This document shows, in pieces, positions 33,231 to 42,733 of a stretch of DNA of 64,000 bases. The notes below the pieces were generated by a model. It was not told the DNA's origin. It did not search any database and was given only the letters and a program-made list of their open reading frames with translations. How positions within the stretch are numbered: the stretch's first letter is position 1; every line of letters starts with the position of its first letter. A program made the translations under genes and the position numbers. Origin of the DNA: an uncultured Fretibacterium sp. (lineage in GTDB: Bacteria; Synergistota; Synergistia; Synergistales; Aminobacteriaceae); assembly GCA_937915755.1 (NCBI GenBank), contig CALGGR010000326.1, positions 16,680 through 80,679 on the forward strand, given 5' to 3'.

Positions 33231-34821
33231 GCGTGCAATCCTCGCAATATGCGCTGTCCTTGCGGTATTCGTGTATTTCTGGGGACTTGGGGATTACGGC
33301 TTCATTGACCCCGACGAGGGACGATATTCTGAGATTCCCCGCGAGATGATTGAGACTGGAGACTTCATCACTCCTCGACTGAACTACGCGCTATACTTCG
33401 AGAAGCCGCCGTTGCATTACTGGCTGACGGCAGGGGCTTTCATGGCTTTTGGGGAAAATGAGTTTGCCGGAAGATTCTTCCCCGTCATGGCCGGACTTGG
33501 GTGCTGTTTACTGACGTTCGTAATCGCAAGGAAGATCACAGGCTCGGGATATGCTGCCGGACTTTCGGGGGTAATGCTTGCCTCGTCGATTCTTTGGTAC
33601 GGGACATCACGAATCAATATCACGGACATGACGCTGACATTCTTCTTCACGGCCGCAATGGTCAGCTATTACTTCTGGTACAGAGGCGGGAAGAAGTCAA
33701 TGCTCCTCGCGTTCTATGCTTTAATGGCTATGGGTATGCTCACTAAAGGGCTGATAGGCATCGTACTACCCGGAGGAACCGCGTTAATACACCTCATCGT
33801 AACGAGGCAATACAGGAAAATCCTCCCGCTTTTCTCACCGTCAGCAATAATATTATTCTTCGTGATAGTCTGCCCGTATTTCATCGAAGTTTGCCGAAGG
33901 AATCCCGATTACTTTCAGTTCTTCTTCATACGTGAACATTTCCTGAGGTACACGACGACGATACACGCGAGATATGAGCCGTTCTGGTTCTTCGTGCCGA
34001 TAATAATTGCCGGCTTCGTTCCTTGGACTGGGATAATGTGGGACGCGATGAGGGCAGTTTTCGGGAAGTGCAGGATTGTTGATGCTGTGGACGGGAAATT
34101 CCTGGGACTTTGGCTGGCTGTACCGTTCGTGTTCTTCTCATGTTCCGGCTCAAAGCTAATCACTTATATTCTCCCGTGCATGCCTCCGCTTGCGGTCCTC
34201 TCGGGAGCGTCAATGTCGGTACTCGAAGGGCGGGAATTTCGTCGCTTCGTCATAATAACGTCAGCAATCCTGATCCCAGTCGCAATAACCGGCCTGATCC
34301 TTCCCGCAATGAAGAATGACCCCGATTACCGCGCTATGATGCTTCCGGCAATGTGGCTGTCGTTGACGCTGATTGCGTTCTGTGTGCTGTCGATATTCGT
34401 CGGCAAGAACAGGAACGTTCCGGCCATGCTTGGGGTTGTTGCGCTCTTGGCGATGCTTGGAGCTTCGGGAGCTTTTGAGGTTGAAGGGAAATTGCTGTCT
34501 CACAAAGAATCTTGCTCGATTGTCCCGAAAGATGCCGATGATGTCGTTGTGTATCAGAACTTGATGCAGGGCGTGAGCTGGTACATGAAGCGGAGGGCAG
34601 TGTGCGCTGATGTTCTGAACGAGCTTGAATTTGGTGCAGAACATGAGAGTGATTCGGGCTGGTTCATCTCGGTTGAGGACTTGCGGAATCTATGGCACTC
34701 AGGGCGTAAAGTCATCGTATTCTCACGCAGAAAGGATAGAGAGGCAAGTTTGCGTGAACTTCTTGGCGTTCCGATCCGTGAATGGACGACGAGCGCTGAT
34801 GTGGCCGTTGCGAATTGGTGA
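33223..34821 (+). CDS. arnT: ArnT-type aminoarabinose transferase to lipid A
   Basis: 532 aa inner-membrane GT-C glycosyltransferase (E. coli ArnT has 550). It moves aminoarabinose from undecaprenyl phosphate to lipid A on the periplasmic face, lowering negative charge and giving resistance to cationic peptides and polymyxin. The catalytic loop DPDEGRYSEIPREMIETGDFI is at about residues 28-48, followed by YFEKPPLHYWL; about 12 membrane segments follow, then a soluble C-terminal domain from about residue 435. Last gene of the arn operon. No arnE/arnF flippase gene or ugd is adjacent. Confidence 0.9.
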   Translation: MSRRAILAICAVLAVFVYFWGLGDYGFIDPDEGRYSEIPREMIETGDFITPRLNYALYFEKPPLHYWLTAGAFMAFGENEFAGRFFPVMAGLGCCLLTFVIARKITGSGYAAGLSGVMLASSILWYGTSRINITDMTLTFFFTAAMVSYYFWYRGGKKSMLLAFYALMAMGMLTKGLIGIVLPGGTALIHLIVTRQYRKILPLFSPSAIILFFVIVCPYFIEVCRRNPDYFQFFFIREHFLRYTTTIHARYEPFWFFVPIIIAGFVPWTGIMWDAMRAVFGKCRIVDAVDGKFLGLWLAVPFVFFSCSGSKLITYILPCMPPLAVLSGASMSVLEGREFRRFVIITSAILIPVAITGLILPAMKNDPDYRAMMLPAMWLSLTLIAFCVLSIFVGKNRNVPAMLGVVALLAMLGASGAFEVEGKLLSHKESCSIVPKDADDVVVYQNLMQGVSWYMKRRAVCADVLNELEFGAEHESDSGWFISVEDLRNLWHSGRKVIVFSRRKDREASLRELLGVPIREWTTSADVAVANW

Positions 34822-34831
34822 GTGTGAAAAT

Positions 34832-34860
34832 TCCCCCTGCCTCGTGAACAGGGGGAGAGT
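34832..34860 (-). terminator. terminator of the cupin gene (possibly both ways)
   Basis: CCCCCTG 34833-34839 pairs with CAGGGGG 34849-34855. The T-run (AATTTTCAC) follows on the minus strand, so it mainly serves the cupin gene; it also lies right after arnT. Confidence 0.75.
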
Positions 34861-34864
34861 GTGA

Positions 34865-35713
34865 TTACTTCTTCAGTGCGTGGTTCTGCGCGATAAGGTC
34901 AATGAACACCAAATCTTCCGTGCCCGTGTTCTTGAGGGCGTGAGACTCTCCTGCTACAGCTATCGTTACAGACTGAGGCCCGACAATGTACTCGTTCCCT
35001 TCGCCGTCCGTGAAAGTTCCCGTTCCCGAAAGAATTATATACGTGTCCTCGTTGGCATCATGCTTGTGAAGGCCAATTGAGTCGCCGGGCTTGAGGGTCA
35101 TGAGGCCGATTTCTTTGATGGCCTGATTCTCTGTTGCCTGCTCGCGCCTGAAAGCGAACTTTCCGTAGAGCGTCCCCTCACCCGTACCGCCTGCGTGTTC
35201 AACGTTCTTGTCGAAAAGTTTTTCAGCAGGAAAATACTGAGGCGTTGGATTGGCTTTGAGTGCTTCGAGATCTGCTGCTGGGTTCTTGGCGATTATGTCA
35301 AGGAAAACGAGTTCGTCAGCGTAGAGATTAGCGAGGCCATGCCACTGTCCCGGTCTTGCAATGGTCATGTCGCCGGGCTTAACGATCCATGCGTTACCAG
35401 AACCGTCCGTGAAAAGCCCCGTCCCTGAGAGTATCAGGTAAGCGTCCTCGTTGTCCTTGTGTTCGTGAAGACCGATGAACGCGCCGTGATTGAGCGTCAT
35501 GAAGCCGATCTCCTTGATTGCGTCCTCGTCTCTTGCATTGTCGCGTACAAACGCAAACTCCCCGTGAAGCGTCCCCTTTCCGCCTGCAACGTCCTCTTTG
35601 TCGAGTTCGGTAAGCTCCGAGATTGTGTAGCACTGTTCATGCTTGACTGGTTCGGCAAATGCTGACGATGCCATTACCGCGATGATGAATGTTACCGCAA
35701 GAAATTTCTTCAT
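34865..35713 (-). CDS. secreted protein with two cupin domains
   Basis: 282 aa. Signal peptide FLAVTFIIAVMASSAFA cut near residue 20, then two similar halves of about 120 residues: each has KEIG(F/L)MTL, (I/S)GLHEHKDNEDAYLILSGTG or a close version (GLHKHDANEDTYIILSGTG), and FTDG.GN. The HxH...E motif is the cupin metal site, so each half probably binds a metal; a sugar-isomerase, dioxygenase or binding role is possible. I start at ATG 35713 behind AGGAGG. It is divergent from the dpp operon. Confidence 0.85.
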   Translation of the reverse strand: MKKFLAVTFIIAVMASSAFAEPVKHEQCYTISELTELDKEDVAGGKGTLHGEFAFVRDNARDEDAIKEIGFMTLNHGAFIGLHEHKDNEDAYLILSGTGLFTDGSGNAWIVKPGDMTIARPGQWHGLANLYADELVFLDIIAKNPAADLEALKANPTPQYFPAEKLFDKNVEHAGGTGEGTLYGKFAFRREQATENQAIKEIGLMTLKPGDSIGLHKHDANEDTYIILSGTGTFTDGEGNEYIVGPQSVTIAVAGESHALKNTGTEDLVFIDLIAQNHALKK

Positions 35714-35746
35714 GAATGATTCCTCCTGTTTATGAGATGTCCACAA

Positions 35747-35752
35747 TTATAC
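35747..35752 (-). promoter_or_regulatory. -10 box of the cupin gene
   Basis: TATAAT read on the minus strand at 35752-35747, 34 nt before the ATG; no clear -35 sequence is seen. Confidence 0.4.
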
Positions 35753-35763
35753 GCCAAATTATT

Positions 35764-35792
35764 TTGACACACGCCACATTTTCACGTATCAT
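35764..35792 (+). promoter_or_regulatory. promoter of the dpp operon
   Basis: TTGACA 35764-35769, exact 17-nt spacer, TATCAT 35787-35792. This is a near-consensus sigma70 promoter giving a leader of about 30 nt before the GTG start of the binding protein. Confidence 0.8.
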
Positions 35793-35829
35793 GCTAATAA
35801 TTCACAAATCACAAGGAGGCTTTTTCACA

Positions 35830-37332
35830 GTGAGAAAGTTTTATCCAGTTCTAATTGCGCTAGTTATAGCAATGTCATTGGTGAGCGCAGCGTTTGCCAA
35901 AGACACCCTCGTTGTTGCCGACCAGTATGACGCTACGACACTCGACCCAATCGGCCACAATGATTACCCCACAAGCCGAGCCTGTTCGCACATCTATGAC
36001 ACCCTCGTGTTCCTCAACCCCGACGGAACATTAAGGCCGGGCCTCGCGGAAAAGTGGGAGTTCCTCTCCGACACAGCCTACAAGATGTACCTCCGCAAAG
36101 GCGTGAAGTTCCACAACGGAGACGAAATGACCGCCGAAGACGTGAAATTCTCCCTTGAGCGCGCAAACACTCCCGCAGGTTCGCACATTCACACGTACTC
36201 TCAGGATTTGGATTACGTGGAAATCGTTGACCCCTACACCGTCATTATCCACCTCAAGAAGGTCAACTACCCATTCTTCTCGTCGCTCGTACACAGCTGG
36301 GGCAACATCGTCTGCAAGAAGGTCGTTGAGGCTGCCGGTGATGACTACGGAATGAACCCGGTCGGAACAGGCCCCTTCAAGTTCAAGGAATGGGCAAAGG
36401 GTGATCATTACACGTTTGAGCGTTTCGATGACTACTGGGGAAACAAGGCAAAGTTCCAGACCCTCATCGTCCGTTCAATCCCTGAACCTACAAACAGGAC
36501 TATCGAGCTTGAGACGGGAGCCGTTGACATTGCCTACCCCGTAACGACGATTGAGCTTGGACGCATTCAGGACAACGACGAGCTTGAGCTTCAGCGCAAA
36601 GTCATTCCTTCAACAACGTACATGGGCTTCAACGTCCACAAAGCTCCGTTCGATGACGTCCGCGTTCGCAAGGCAATCTTCGCGCTTCTCGACACAGTGA
36701 ACATTCAGCGTGCAGTTATGAGAGGAGTAGGCCAGACACCGCGCAGCCTTATCCCCGAAGTAACGAAGTACTCAATCAACAACGAGATACCCGTTCACGA
36801 GAGGAATGTTGAAGAGGCCAAGAAGCTTTTTGCCGAAGCAGGCGTTGACCCGGCAAAGCTGAAGTTCATCATCAGGTCAAACGAGCGCAAGGAACGCATC
36901 GATATGGCCACGATAATTCAGGCACAGCTCGCGGAAGTCGGAATCACAACCGAGATCGTACAGCAGGAATGGGGCGCGTACCTCAACGTTCTTCAGCAGA
37001 AGCAGCATGACGTGTTCCTTCTCGGCTGGGGTCTCTCAGTTCCTGACCCTGACTACGCTGTTGCGGGACTTTTGGAGAGCAACGCCGGCACTAACTACAC
37101 AACGTTTGCTGACCCGAAGCTCGATGAGATGCTCACAAAAGGAAGAAGCCTTCCTGACGGCGAGGAACGCGCAAAGGTCTACAAGGACATGCAGCTCTAC
37201 ATCAATGACCAGCTCCCGATGATCTACCTCCACAATGACGAGGCAATCGCGGGTGTCCGCAAGGTCGTGAAGGGCTTTGAGGTTGACCCGTTCGAGGTTC
37301 ACTCATTCAGGAACGTCTACTTTGAGGAGTAG
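35830..37332 (+). CDS. dppA: peptide ABC transporter binding protein (DppA/OppA type)
   Basis: 500 aa periplasmic SBP_bac_5 receptor. I start at GTG 35830 (AAGGAGG 10 nt upstream), which opens a signal peptide FYPVLIALVIAMSLVSAAFA cut near residue 23; the upstream in-frame ATG would add an implausible tail. AEKWEFLSDTAYKMYLRKGVKFHNGDEMTAEDVKFSLER near residue 75 is the family signature region. It carries substrate, probably di- or oligopeptides, to the permease coded after a 93-nt gap with a hairpin. Confidence 0.93.
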   Translation: MRKFYPVLIALVIAMSLVSAAFAKDTLVVADQYDATTLDPIGHNDYPTSRACSHIYDTLVFLNPDGTLRPGLAEKWEFLSDTAYKMYLRKGVKFHNGDEMTAEDVKFSLERANTPAGSHIHTYSQDLDYVEIVDPYTVIIHLKKVNYPFFSSLVHSWGNIVCKKVVEAAGDDYGMNPVGTGPFKFKEWAKGDHYTFERFDDYWGNKAKFQTLIVRSIPEPTNRTIELETGAVDIAYPVTTIELGRIQDNDELELQRKVIPSTTYMGFNVHKAPFDDVRVRKAIFALLDTVNIQRAVMRGVGQTPRSLIPEVTKYSINNEIPVHERNVEEAKKLFAEAGVDPAKLKFIIRSNERKERIDMATIIQAQLAEVGITTEIVQQEWGAYLNVLQQKQHDVFLLGWGLSVPDPDYAVAGLLESNAGTNYTTFADPKLDEMLTKGRSLPDGEERAKVYKDMQLYINDQLPMIYLHNDEAIAGVRKVVKGFEVDPFEVHSFRNVYFEE

Positions 37333-37362
37333 CCCACAGCGTCAGCAACATTGACACGCAAC

Positions 37363-37400
37363 AACGGCAGGACAGCAACATTCAACCCTGCCGTTAATTT
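37363..37400 (+). terminator. attenuating hairpin between dppA and dppB
   Basis: AACGGCAGG 37363-37371 pairs perfectly with CCTGCCGTT 37387-37395, followed by AATTTTATT. It should end most transcripts after dppA and leave the binding protein in excess over the permease. Confidence 0.75.
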
Positions 37401-37425
37401 TATTGACACAAGGAAGTGATTTCAC

Positions 37426-38355
37426 ATGCTCAAATACATTCTCCGCCGAATAATAATGCTAATCCCCGTATTACTCGGCGTTGCATTCTGCGTCTTCACC
37501 CTTCTATATTTCACACCCGGCGATCCCGCAAGAATGGTTCTCGGAGATTTGGCGACTGATGAAGCAATTAAAGAGTTCCGCGACAAGGAGGGACTAAATG
37601 ATCCGTTCCTCGTTCAGTTCGGGAATTACGTCTGGAAAGCCGTAGCACATGGCGACATCGGACGCTCCTACAGCTCGAAACGCCCCGTGATGCAGGAGAT
37701 ACTCACGGCGTTCCCGTACACTCTGAAACTCTCGGCGTTCGCAATGATTATAGCGATAATAATCGGCATACCATGCGGAATAATCTCGGCCATAAAGCAA
37801 TACTCATGGTTCGACACAATAACGATGATATTCGCAATGATTGGCCTCTCAATGCCCGTGTTCTGGCTGGGACTGTTATTGATACTGTTCTTCTCGGTGC
37901 GTTTAAGATGGCTTCCTTCGTCGGGCTTCTCAACGTTCAAGGCGATGATACTCCCGTCAGTAGCACTTGCAGCTCAGAGCGTCTCAATGGTTACGAGAAT
38001 GACGCGCTCATCAATGCTTGAGGTAATCCGAGCCGACTACATTCGCACAGCACGCGCGAAAGGCCAGAAGGAAAGCATCGTCATCGGTGTACACGCCCTA
38101 AGAAACGCACTGATTCCCGTTGTAACGTTGTGCGGTCTGCAGTTCGGGCAGTTGCTATCGGGAGCAATTCTGACCGAGAGCATATTTGCTGTTCCCGGTG
38201 TTGGCCGATTGATGGTCAACGCGATAATGAGCCGTGATTACCCGATGGTACAGGGCGGTGTTCTGTTCATCGCAATAACGTTCAGCATCGTGAATTTGCT
38301 GGTTGACCTTCTTTATGCGTACATTGACCCGCGCATTAAGGCCGAATTGAAATAG
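37426..38355 (+). CDS. dppB: peptide ABC transporter permease DppB
   Basis: 309 aa, six membrane segments. N-terminal RRIIMLIPVLLGVAFCVFTLLYFTPGDPA is typical of DppB/OppB, and the coupling loop EVIRADYIRTARAKGQKE near residue 203 contacts the ATPase subunits. It starts at ATG behind AAGGAAGTG and is followed by dppC after 11 nt. Confidence 0.94.
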   Translation: MLKYILRRIIMLIPVLLGVAFCVFTLLYFTPGDPARMVLGDLATDEAIKEFRDKEGLNDPFLVQFGNYVWKAVAHGDIGRSYSSKRPVMQEILTAFPYTLKLSAFAMIIAIIIGIPCGIISAIKQYSWFDTITMIFAMIGLSMPVFWLGLLLILFFSVRLRWLPSSGFSTFKAMILPSVALAAQSVSMVTRMTRSSMLEVIRADYIRTARAKGQKESIVIGVHALRNALIPVVTLCGLQFGQLLSGAILTESIFAVPGVGRLMVNAIMSRDYPMVQGGVLFIAITFSIVNLLVDLLYAYIDPRIKAELK

Positions 38356-38366
38356 GAGGCTTGAAA

Positions 38367-39248
38367 ATGTCAGACAAAGAATTTACCCCTGAGCTTGTCA
38401 GAAAAAGACGAAGCCCCTTCATGGACGTAATGTACCGTCTCGCAAAAAGCCCCCTTGCAATGTTCGGGCTTGCGATAATATTCGTCCTCGTATTCTGCGC
38501 TATATTCGCGGAAATAATCTCGCCTTACAGCCCAATAAAGCAGGACTTGATGCACATGTTCGAGACACCTTCGGCACAGCATTGGCTTGGTACTGACGAA
38601 TTTGGGCGCGACATTCTAAGCAGGCTGATATACGGCGCGAGGGTGTCATTGCAGGTCGGATTCATAGCGGTTGGAATAGCTCTAATAACCGGCGGAATGT
38701 TAGGCGCAATTTCCGGCTACTACAGCGGGAGGCTCGATAACTGCATAATGCGCGTTATGGACGTTCTATTGTCGATACCTCAGACATTGCTTGCGATTGC
38801 TATCGTTGCGGCATTAGGGCCTAGCTTGATGAACTTGATGATAGCGGTCGGAATTTCGGCTGTTCCTACTTATGCGCGTATTGTTCGAGGCTCGGTGCTT
38901 TCGATAAGGTCGATGGAGTTCATCGAGGCTGCAAGGGCTGCGGGAAGCTCAGACCTCCGAATTATCCTCAAACACATCATCCCCAACAGCATGGCACCCA
39001 TCATCGTACAGTCAACACTCGGAGTTGCATCGGCAATCCTCAACGCGGCGGGGCTGTCGTTCATCGGTCTCGGAATACAGCCTCCAAATCCTGAATGGGG
39101 CGCAATGCTCTCCGGCGGTCGGCAATATATCCGCGATTACCCGCACATGACGCTTTATCCCGGGCTTGCAATAATGCTGACGATACTCGCGCTGAACTTT
39201 CTTGGTGATGGTCTACGTGATGCGCTTGACCCGAAGCTGAAGAGGTGA
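38367..39248 (+). CDS. dppC: peptide ABC transporter permease DppC
   Basis: 293 aa, six membrane segments. An N-terminal LAKSPLAMFGLAIIFVLV region, the WLGTDEFGRDILSRLIYGARVSLQVG motif near residue 73 and the coupling loop EFIEAARAAGSSDLRI near residue 189 are typical of DppC/OppC. I start at ATG 38367, 7 nt after AGGAGG, rather than the TTG two codons earlier. Confidence 0.94.
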   Translation: MSDKEFTPELVRKRRSPFMDVMYRLAKSPLAMFGLAIIFVLVFCAIFAEIISPYSPIKQDLMHMFETPSAQHWLGTDEFGRDILSRLIYGARVSLQVGFIAVGIALITGGMLGAISGYYSGRLDNCIMRVMDVLLSIPQTLLAIAIVAALGPSLMNLMIAVGISAVPTYARIVRGSVLSIRSMEFIEAARAAGSSDLRIILKHIIPNSMAPIIVQSTLGVASAILNAAGLSFIGLGIQPPNPEWGAMLSGGRQYIRDYPHMTLYPGLAIMLTILALNFLGDGLRDALDPKLKR

Positions 39249-39250
39249 TT

Positions 39251-40240
39251 ATGATGGATAACATGCTTGACATTAAGGACTTGACGATACACTACGAGTC
39301 AGAAGGCGGAACTGTTCACGCTGTCGAAGGTCTGAACTTGACGCTCGGACGCGGTGAAAGTCTTGGCTTTGTCGGCGAAACAGGAGCAGGGAAAACCACG
39401 ACGGCTCTCGGAATAATGAGGCTTATCCCTGCCATAAACGGGAAAATTAAATCGGGCGAGATAATCTTCAACGGCGAAAATCTCCTCACTAAGTCAGAAT
39501 CCGAGATGAGGAAAATTCGCGGCGGTAAGATTGCGATGATATTCCAAGACCCGATGACGAGCCTCAACCCAGTCATGACTGTCGACAAACAGATTGCCGA
39601 AATGATCTCACTCCACAAGAACGTCTCGAAGTCCGAAGCCCTGAAACTTGCGGGTGATATGTTGGAACTTGTTGGGATACGGCGCGAGAGAATGCACGAT
39701 TACCCTCACCAGTTTTCCGGCGGAATGAAGCAGAGAGTTGTGATTGCGATCGCATTGGCCTGTGACCCCGAATTGCTGATTGCCGACGAGCCAACGACAG
39801 CCCTTGACGTTACGATACAGGCTCAAGTCCTCGAACTCATGAAGGAATTGAAGCAGAAATTTTCAGCCTCAATGATACTCATAACGCACGATTTGGGGAT
39901 AGTTGCTGACATCTGCGACAAGGTTGCGATAATGTACGCGGGGCGCGTTGTTGAATATGCCGACAAACGCTCGCTCTACACTAACCCTATACACCCATAC
40001 ACGCGGGGATTGTTCCGTTCAGTGCCGGACATTGACGAGGACGTTGACGAACTTCCAGTGATACCGGGATTGATGCCTGACCCTGTGAATCTTCCTTCGG
40101 GCTGTGCGTTCCATCCACGATGCGGGGTAGCTACGGAGGAATGCGCAAAGATCAGGCCTGAAATGCAGGAGGCAGAGGCGGGGCATTTTGCAGCGTGTCC
40201 TTTCTGCGTAAAGAAATTCATGAATGGGGAGGCGATGTAA
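39251..40240 (+). CDS. dppD: peptide ABC transporter ATPase DppD
   Basis: 329-330 aa (two adjacent ATG codons, 39251 or 39254). Walker [10 protein letters not shown] near residue 42, Q-loop [11 protein letters not shown], signature [15 protein letters not shown] near residue 158, Walker [13 protein letters not shown] near residue 178. The C-terminal oligopeptide-type extension has Cys-containing [15 protein letters not shown], which in some homologues holds an iron-sulfur cluster. It overlaps dppC closely and abuts dppF. Confidence 0.95.
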   Translation: MMDNMLDIKDLTIHYESEGGTVHAVEGLNLTLGRGESLGFVGETGAGKTTTALGIMRLIPAINGKIKSGEIIFNGENLLTKSESEMRKIRGGKIAMIFQDPMTSLNPVMTVDKQIAEMISLHKNVSKSEALKLAGDMLELVGIRRERMHDYPHQFSGGMKQRVVIAIALACDPELLIADEPTTALDVTIQAQVLELMKELKQKFSASMILITHDLGIVADICDKVAIMYAGRVVEYADKRSLYTNPIHPYTRGLFRSVPDIDEDVDELPVIPGLMPDPVNLPSGCAFHPRCGVATEECAKIRPEMQEAEAGHFAACPFCVKKFMNGEAM

Positions 40241-41215
40241 ATGGACGGAGCATATATCCGCGTTGAAAACCTGAAGAAGTATTTTGCTACGAAAAGAGGA
40301 ATGCTTCACGCGGTTGATGATGTCAGCTTCGAGATAATGAAGGGTGAGACATTGGGGCTTGTCGGCGAATCTGGCTGCGGAAAATCAACGCTGGGACGCT
40401 GCTTGATACGCTTGCTCGACAGCACATCGGGGAAAGTCCTCCTCAAGAACGCCAACGATGACGGCTACACTGACGTAACGAAAGCATCACCCTCAGAAAT
40501 GAAAGCGTTACGAAAGCGTGTACAGATAGTCTTTCAAGACCCGTACTCGTGCCTTAATCCCCGCCTCTCAGTCTGGGAACTAATCGCAGAGCCTCTTATC
40601 GTCAACAACATTTACACGGACAAGAGCGAGATGAGGAAGCGTATTCGCTCATTGATGGACACGGTAGGTCTTGCGGAAAGGCTTGAGAACAGTTATCCAC
40701 ACGAGCTTGACGGAGGAAGGCGGCAGAGAATCGGCATTGCCCGTTCACTTGCACTAAATCCGGAATTTATTGTGCTTGACGAGCCGGTATCAGCCCTCGA
40801 TGTCTGCATTCAGGCGCAGATCCTGAACCTCCTCAACGAGCTTCAGAAGGAATTTTCGTACACCTACGTATTCATCTCACATAATTTGAGCGTCGTCCGT
40901 CATGTCTCAGACAGAATCGCGGTAATGTATCTCGGCCAGATAGTCGAGCTTTCGGAGTACAGAGAGCTTTTCAGCAAGCCCCTTCACCCTTACACTCAGG
41001 CGTTACTGTCAGCGATTCCTCTCGCAAAACTGGACGTTCAGCGGGAACGTATTATACTTGAGGGTGATGTGCCAAACCCAATTGAGCCTCCGAATGCCTG
41101 CCGTTTCGCGGGAAGATGCCGTTACGCAAAGGAGATTTGCAGGAACACTCCGCCGGCATTGAAGGAAATCATGAAGGGTCATTATGCGGCATGTCATTTC
41201 GCAAAGGAGATATAA
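40241..41215 (+). CDS. dppF: peptide ABC transporter ATPase DppF
   Basis: 324 aa. Walker [10 protein letters not shown] near residue 45, Walker [13 protein letters not shown] near residue 180, C-terminal [15 protein letters not shown] extension. The ABC signature reads [15 protein letters not shown] where most DppF proteins have LSGGQRQRI; the Ser that contacts ATP is replaced by Asp and the Gln by Arg. One degenerate site in a two-ATPase transporter is tolerated in other systems. It starts on the base after the dppD stop. Confidence 0.94.
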   Translation: MDGAYIRVENLKKYFATKRGMLHAVDDVSFEIMKGETLGLVGESGCGKSTLGRCLIRLLDSTSGKVLLKNANDDGYTDVTKASPSEMKALRKRVQIVFQDPYSCLNPRLSVWELIAEPLIVNNIYTDKSEMRKRIRSLMDTVGLAERLENSYPHELDGGRRQRIGIARSLALNPEFIVLDEPVSALDVCIQAQILNLLNELQKEFSYTYVFISHNLSVVRHVSDRIAVMYLGQIVELSEYRELFSKPLHPYTQALLSAIPLAKLDVQRERIILEGDVPNPIEPPNACRFAGRCRYAKEICRNTPPALKEIMKGHYAACHFAKEI

Positions 41216-41217
41216 GA

Positions 41218-42453
41218 ATGTACACAACACTTGAGCATTTCTTGAAGTACGTAACTTATGACACACAATCCGACGAGGAAGCCGGACGAGCCGGAAAAGT
41301 TCCAAGCACAGACACGCAATGGGAGCTTGCCCGCGAGATGGAACGCGAACTTAACGAGCGCGGTTTCAAGGACGTATCTGTCAGCGAGTATTGCTACGTA
41401 ATGGGAACATTGCCCGCAAACACAGACCGTAAGATCCCCGCAATCGGCTTCATCACGCACATGGACACAGCCGCCGAAGCCTCCGGAAAGAACGTAAAGG
41501 CCCGCATCGTGAAGAACTATGACGGAGGTGATATTGTCCTCAATGACGCGCTGAAGGTGATAATGTCGCCGAAAGATTTCCCGTTCATGAAGAATTACGT
41601 CGGCCATGATTTGGTTGTTACGGACGGTACGACGCTTCTCGGTGCTGACGACAAGGCGGGAATGGCTGAGGTTATGGGCGCGGTTGACTGGATTATAGCC
41701 CACCCTGAGTTTGAACACGGCGATATATGCGTTGCATTCACACCTGACGAAGAGATAAGCGAGCTTGCAAGTCATCTTGACATTGAGAAGTTCGGGGCAG
41801 ATTTCGCGTACACTCTCGACGGTGGTTCGGAGGGTGAGATTAGCTACGAGACCTTCAACGCCGCCGGAGCAACCCTGAAGATTCATGGCCGTTCAGTTCA
41901 CCCGGGCTCAGCAAAAGGTCTCATGCTAAGTGCTGTAACGATGGGCAACGAATTTCTCCTGATGCTCCCGCCTTACGAGACACCCGCAACGACGGAGAAA
42001 TACGAAGGCTATTATCACTGTCTCACGTTCAACGGCGACACCGAGAATGCGACGCTGAAGTTCATAATCCGCGACCACGATAAGACGAAATTCGAGGCTA
42101 GGAAAAAATTTTTTGCCGACTGCGTTGACTGGCTACGGAGGAAGTACGGGGCTGAACGCTTCGAGCTTGACATGCACGACCAGTATTACAACATGCGTGA
42201 AAAGCTGGACGGGCACATGGAAGTCGTTGACCTCGCTGTAAGGGCCATGAAGGAAATCGGTATTGAGCCTTACTTCAAGGCCATGCGCGGAGGCACCGAC
42301 GGAGCTGCTCTGTCATGGAGAGGGCTGATTACGCCCAACATATTCATCGGCGGACACAACTATCACGGGCGTTATGAGTTCGTATCGGTTCAGGTAATGG
42401 AGAAAGCGAGCGAGACGGTCATCAAAATTCTTGAGCTTGCCGCGAAGAATTAG
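41218..42453 (+). CDS. pepT: peptidase T (tripeptide aminopeptidase)
   Basis: 411 aa M20B metallopeptidase, the normal PepT length. It releases the N-terminal residue of tripeptides in the cytoplasm. Two-zinc site motifs: GFITHMDTAAEAS near residue 76, GADDKAGMAEVM near residue 140, TPDEEISE near residue 173, LDGGSEGE near residue 197 and FIGGHNYHGRYEF near residue 375. It lies 2 nt after dppF, so peptide import and breakdown are one transcription unit. I start at ATG 41218, not at in-frame starts inside dppF. Confidence 0.96.
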   Translation: MYTTLEHFLKYVTYDTQSDEEAGRAGKVPSTDTQWELAREMERELNERGFKDVSVSEYCYVMGTLPANTDRKIPAIGFITHMDTAAEASGKNVKARIVKNYDGGDIVLNDALKVIMSPKDFPFMKNYVGHDLVVTDGTTLLGADDKAGMAEVMGAVDWIIAHPEFEHGDICVAFTPDEEISELASHLDIEKFGADFAYTLDGGSEGEISYETFNAAGATLKIHGRSVHPGSAKGLMLSAVTMGNEFLLMLPPYETPATTEKYEGYYHCLTFNGDTENATLKFIIRDHDKTKFEARKKFFADCVDWLRRKYGAERFELDMHDQYYNMREKLDGHMEVVDLAVRAMKEIGIEPYFKAMRGGTDGAALSWRGLITPNIFIGGHNYHGRYEFVSVQVMEKASETVIKILELAAKN

Positions 42454-42468
42454 GGATTAAGCGCGTTA

Positions 42469-42496
42469 CCCCCTGCGCGTAAAATCAGGGGGATTA
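42469..42496. terminator. hairpin between pepT and the minus-strand wec operon
   Basis: CCCCCTG 42469-42475 pairs with CAGGGGG 42486-42492. T-runs are poor on both sides, so termination strength is uncertain, but it lies where both converging units end. Confidence 0.6.
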
Positions 42497-42733
42497 CTAT
42501 TTCAGGCCGTCAATTTTCTTGTAGATGTCTCCTGCGGCGTTGAGAGTGCCTGTGCTTGAGGACGTGATTTAGAGGGTCGTGCCGTCCGAGACTGCGATAC
42601 CTGCAGCGTCGCAACCTGCCGTGAGGTTGAGTTCGATTCCGTTAACTGCTGCTGCGCCTTGCGAGATTACTGTTCCAGAAAGAATCACGAGAGCAAACGC
42701 CATTACGAACGCCGAAAAATTATTCCGCATCAT
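42497..42733 (-). pseudogene. small secreted peptide gene with internal TAA
   Basis: From ATG 42733 (AAAGGAGGAAG just upstream, overlapping the end of wecB) a signal peptide (FSAFVMAFALVILSGTVIS) leads to a short polar mature part, stopped by TAA at 42569-42571 after 54 codons. The same frame then continues for 23 sense codons (ITSSSTGTLNAAGDIYKKI...) to TAG at 42497-42499. Composition and frame continue smoothly across the TAA, so an intact 78-aa secreted protein is the likely ancestor; a CAA codon would need one C-to-T change. The 54-aa form may still be made. No family recognised. Confidence 0.55.

Noticed and set aside
41194..41886. 230-aa minus-strand frame opposite pepT
   Set aside because: PepT on the other strand has every zinc-ligand motif; the antisense frame matches nothing.
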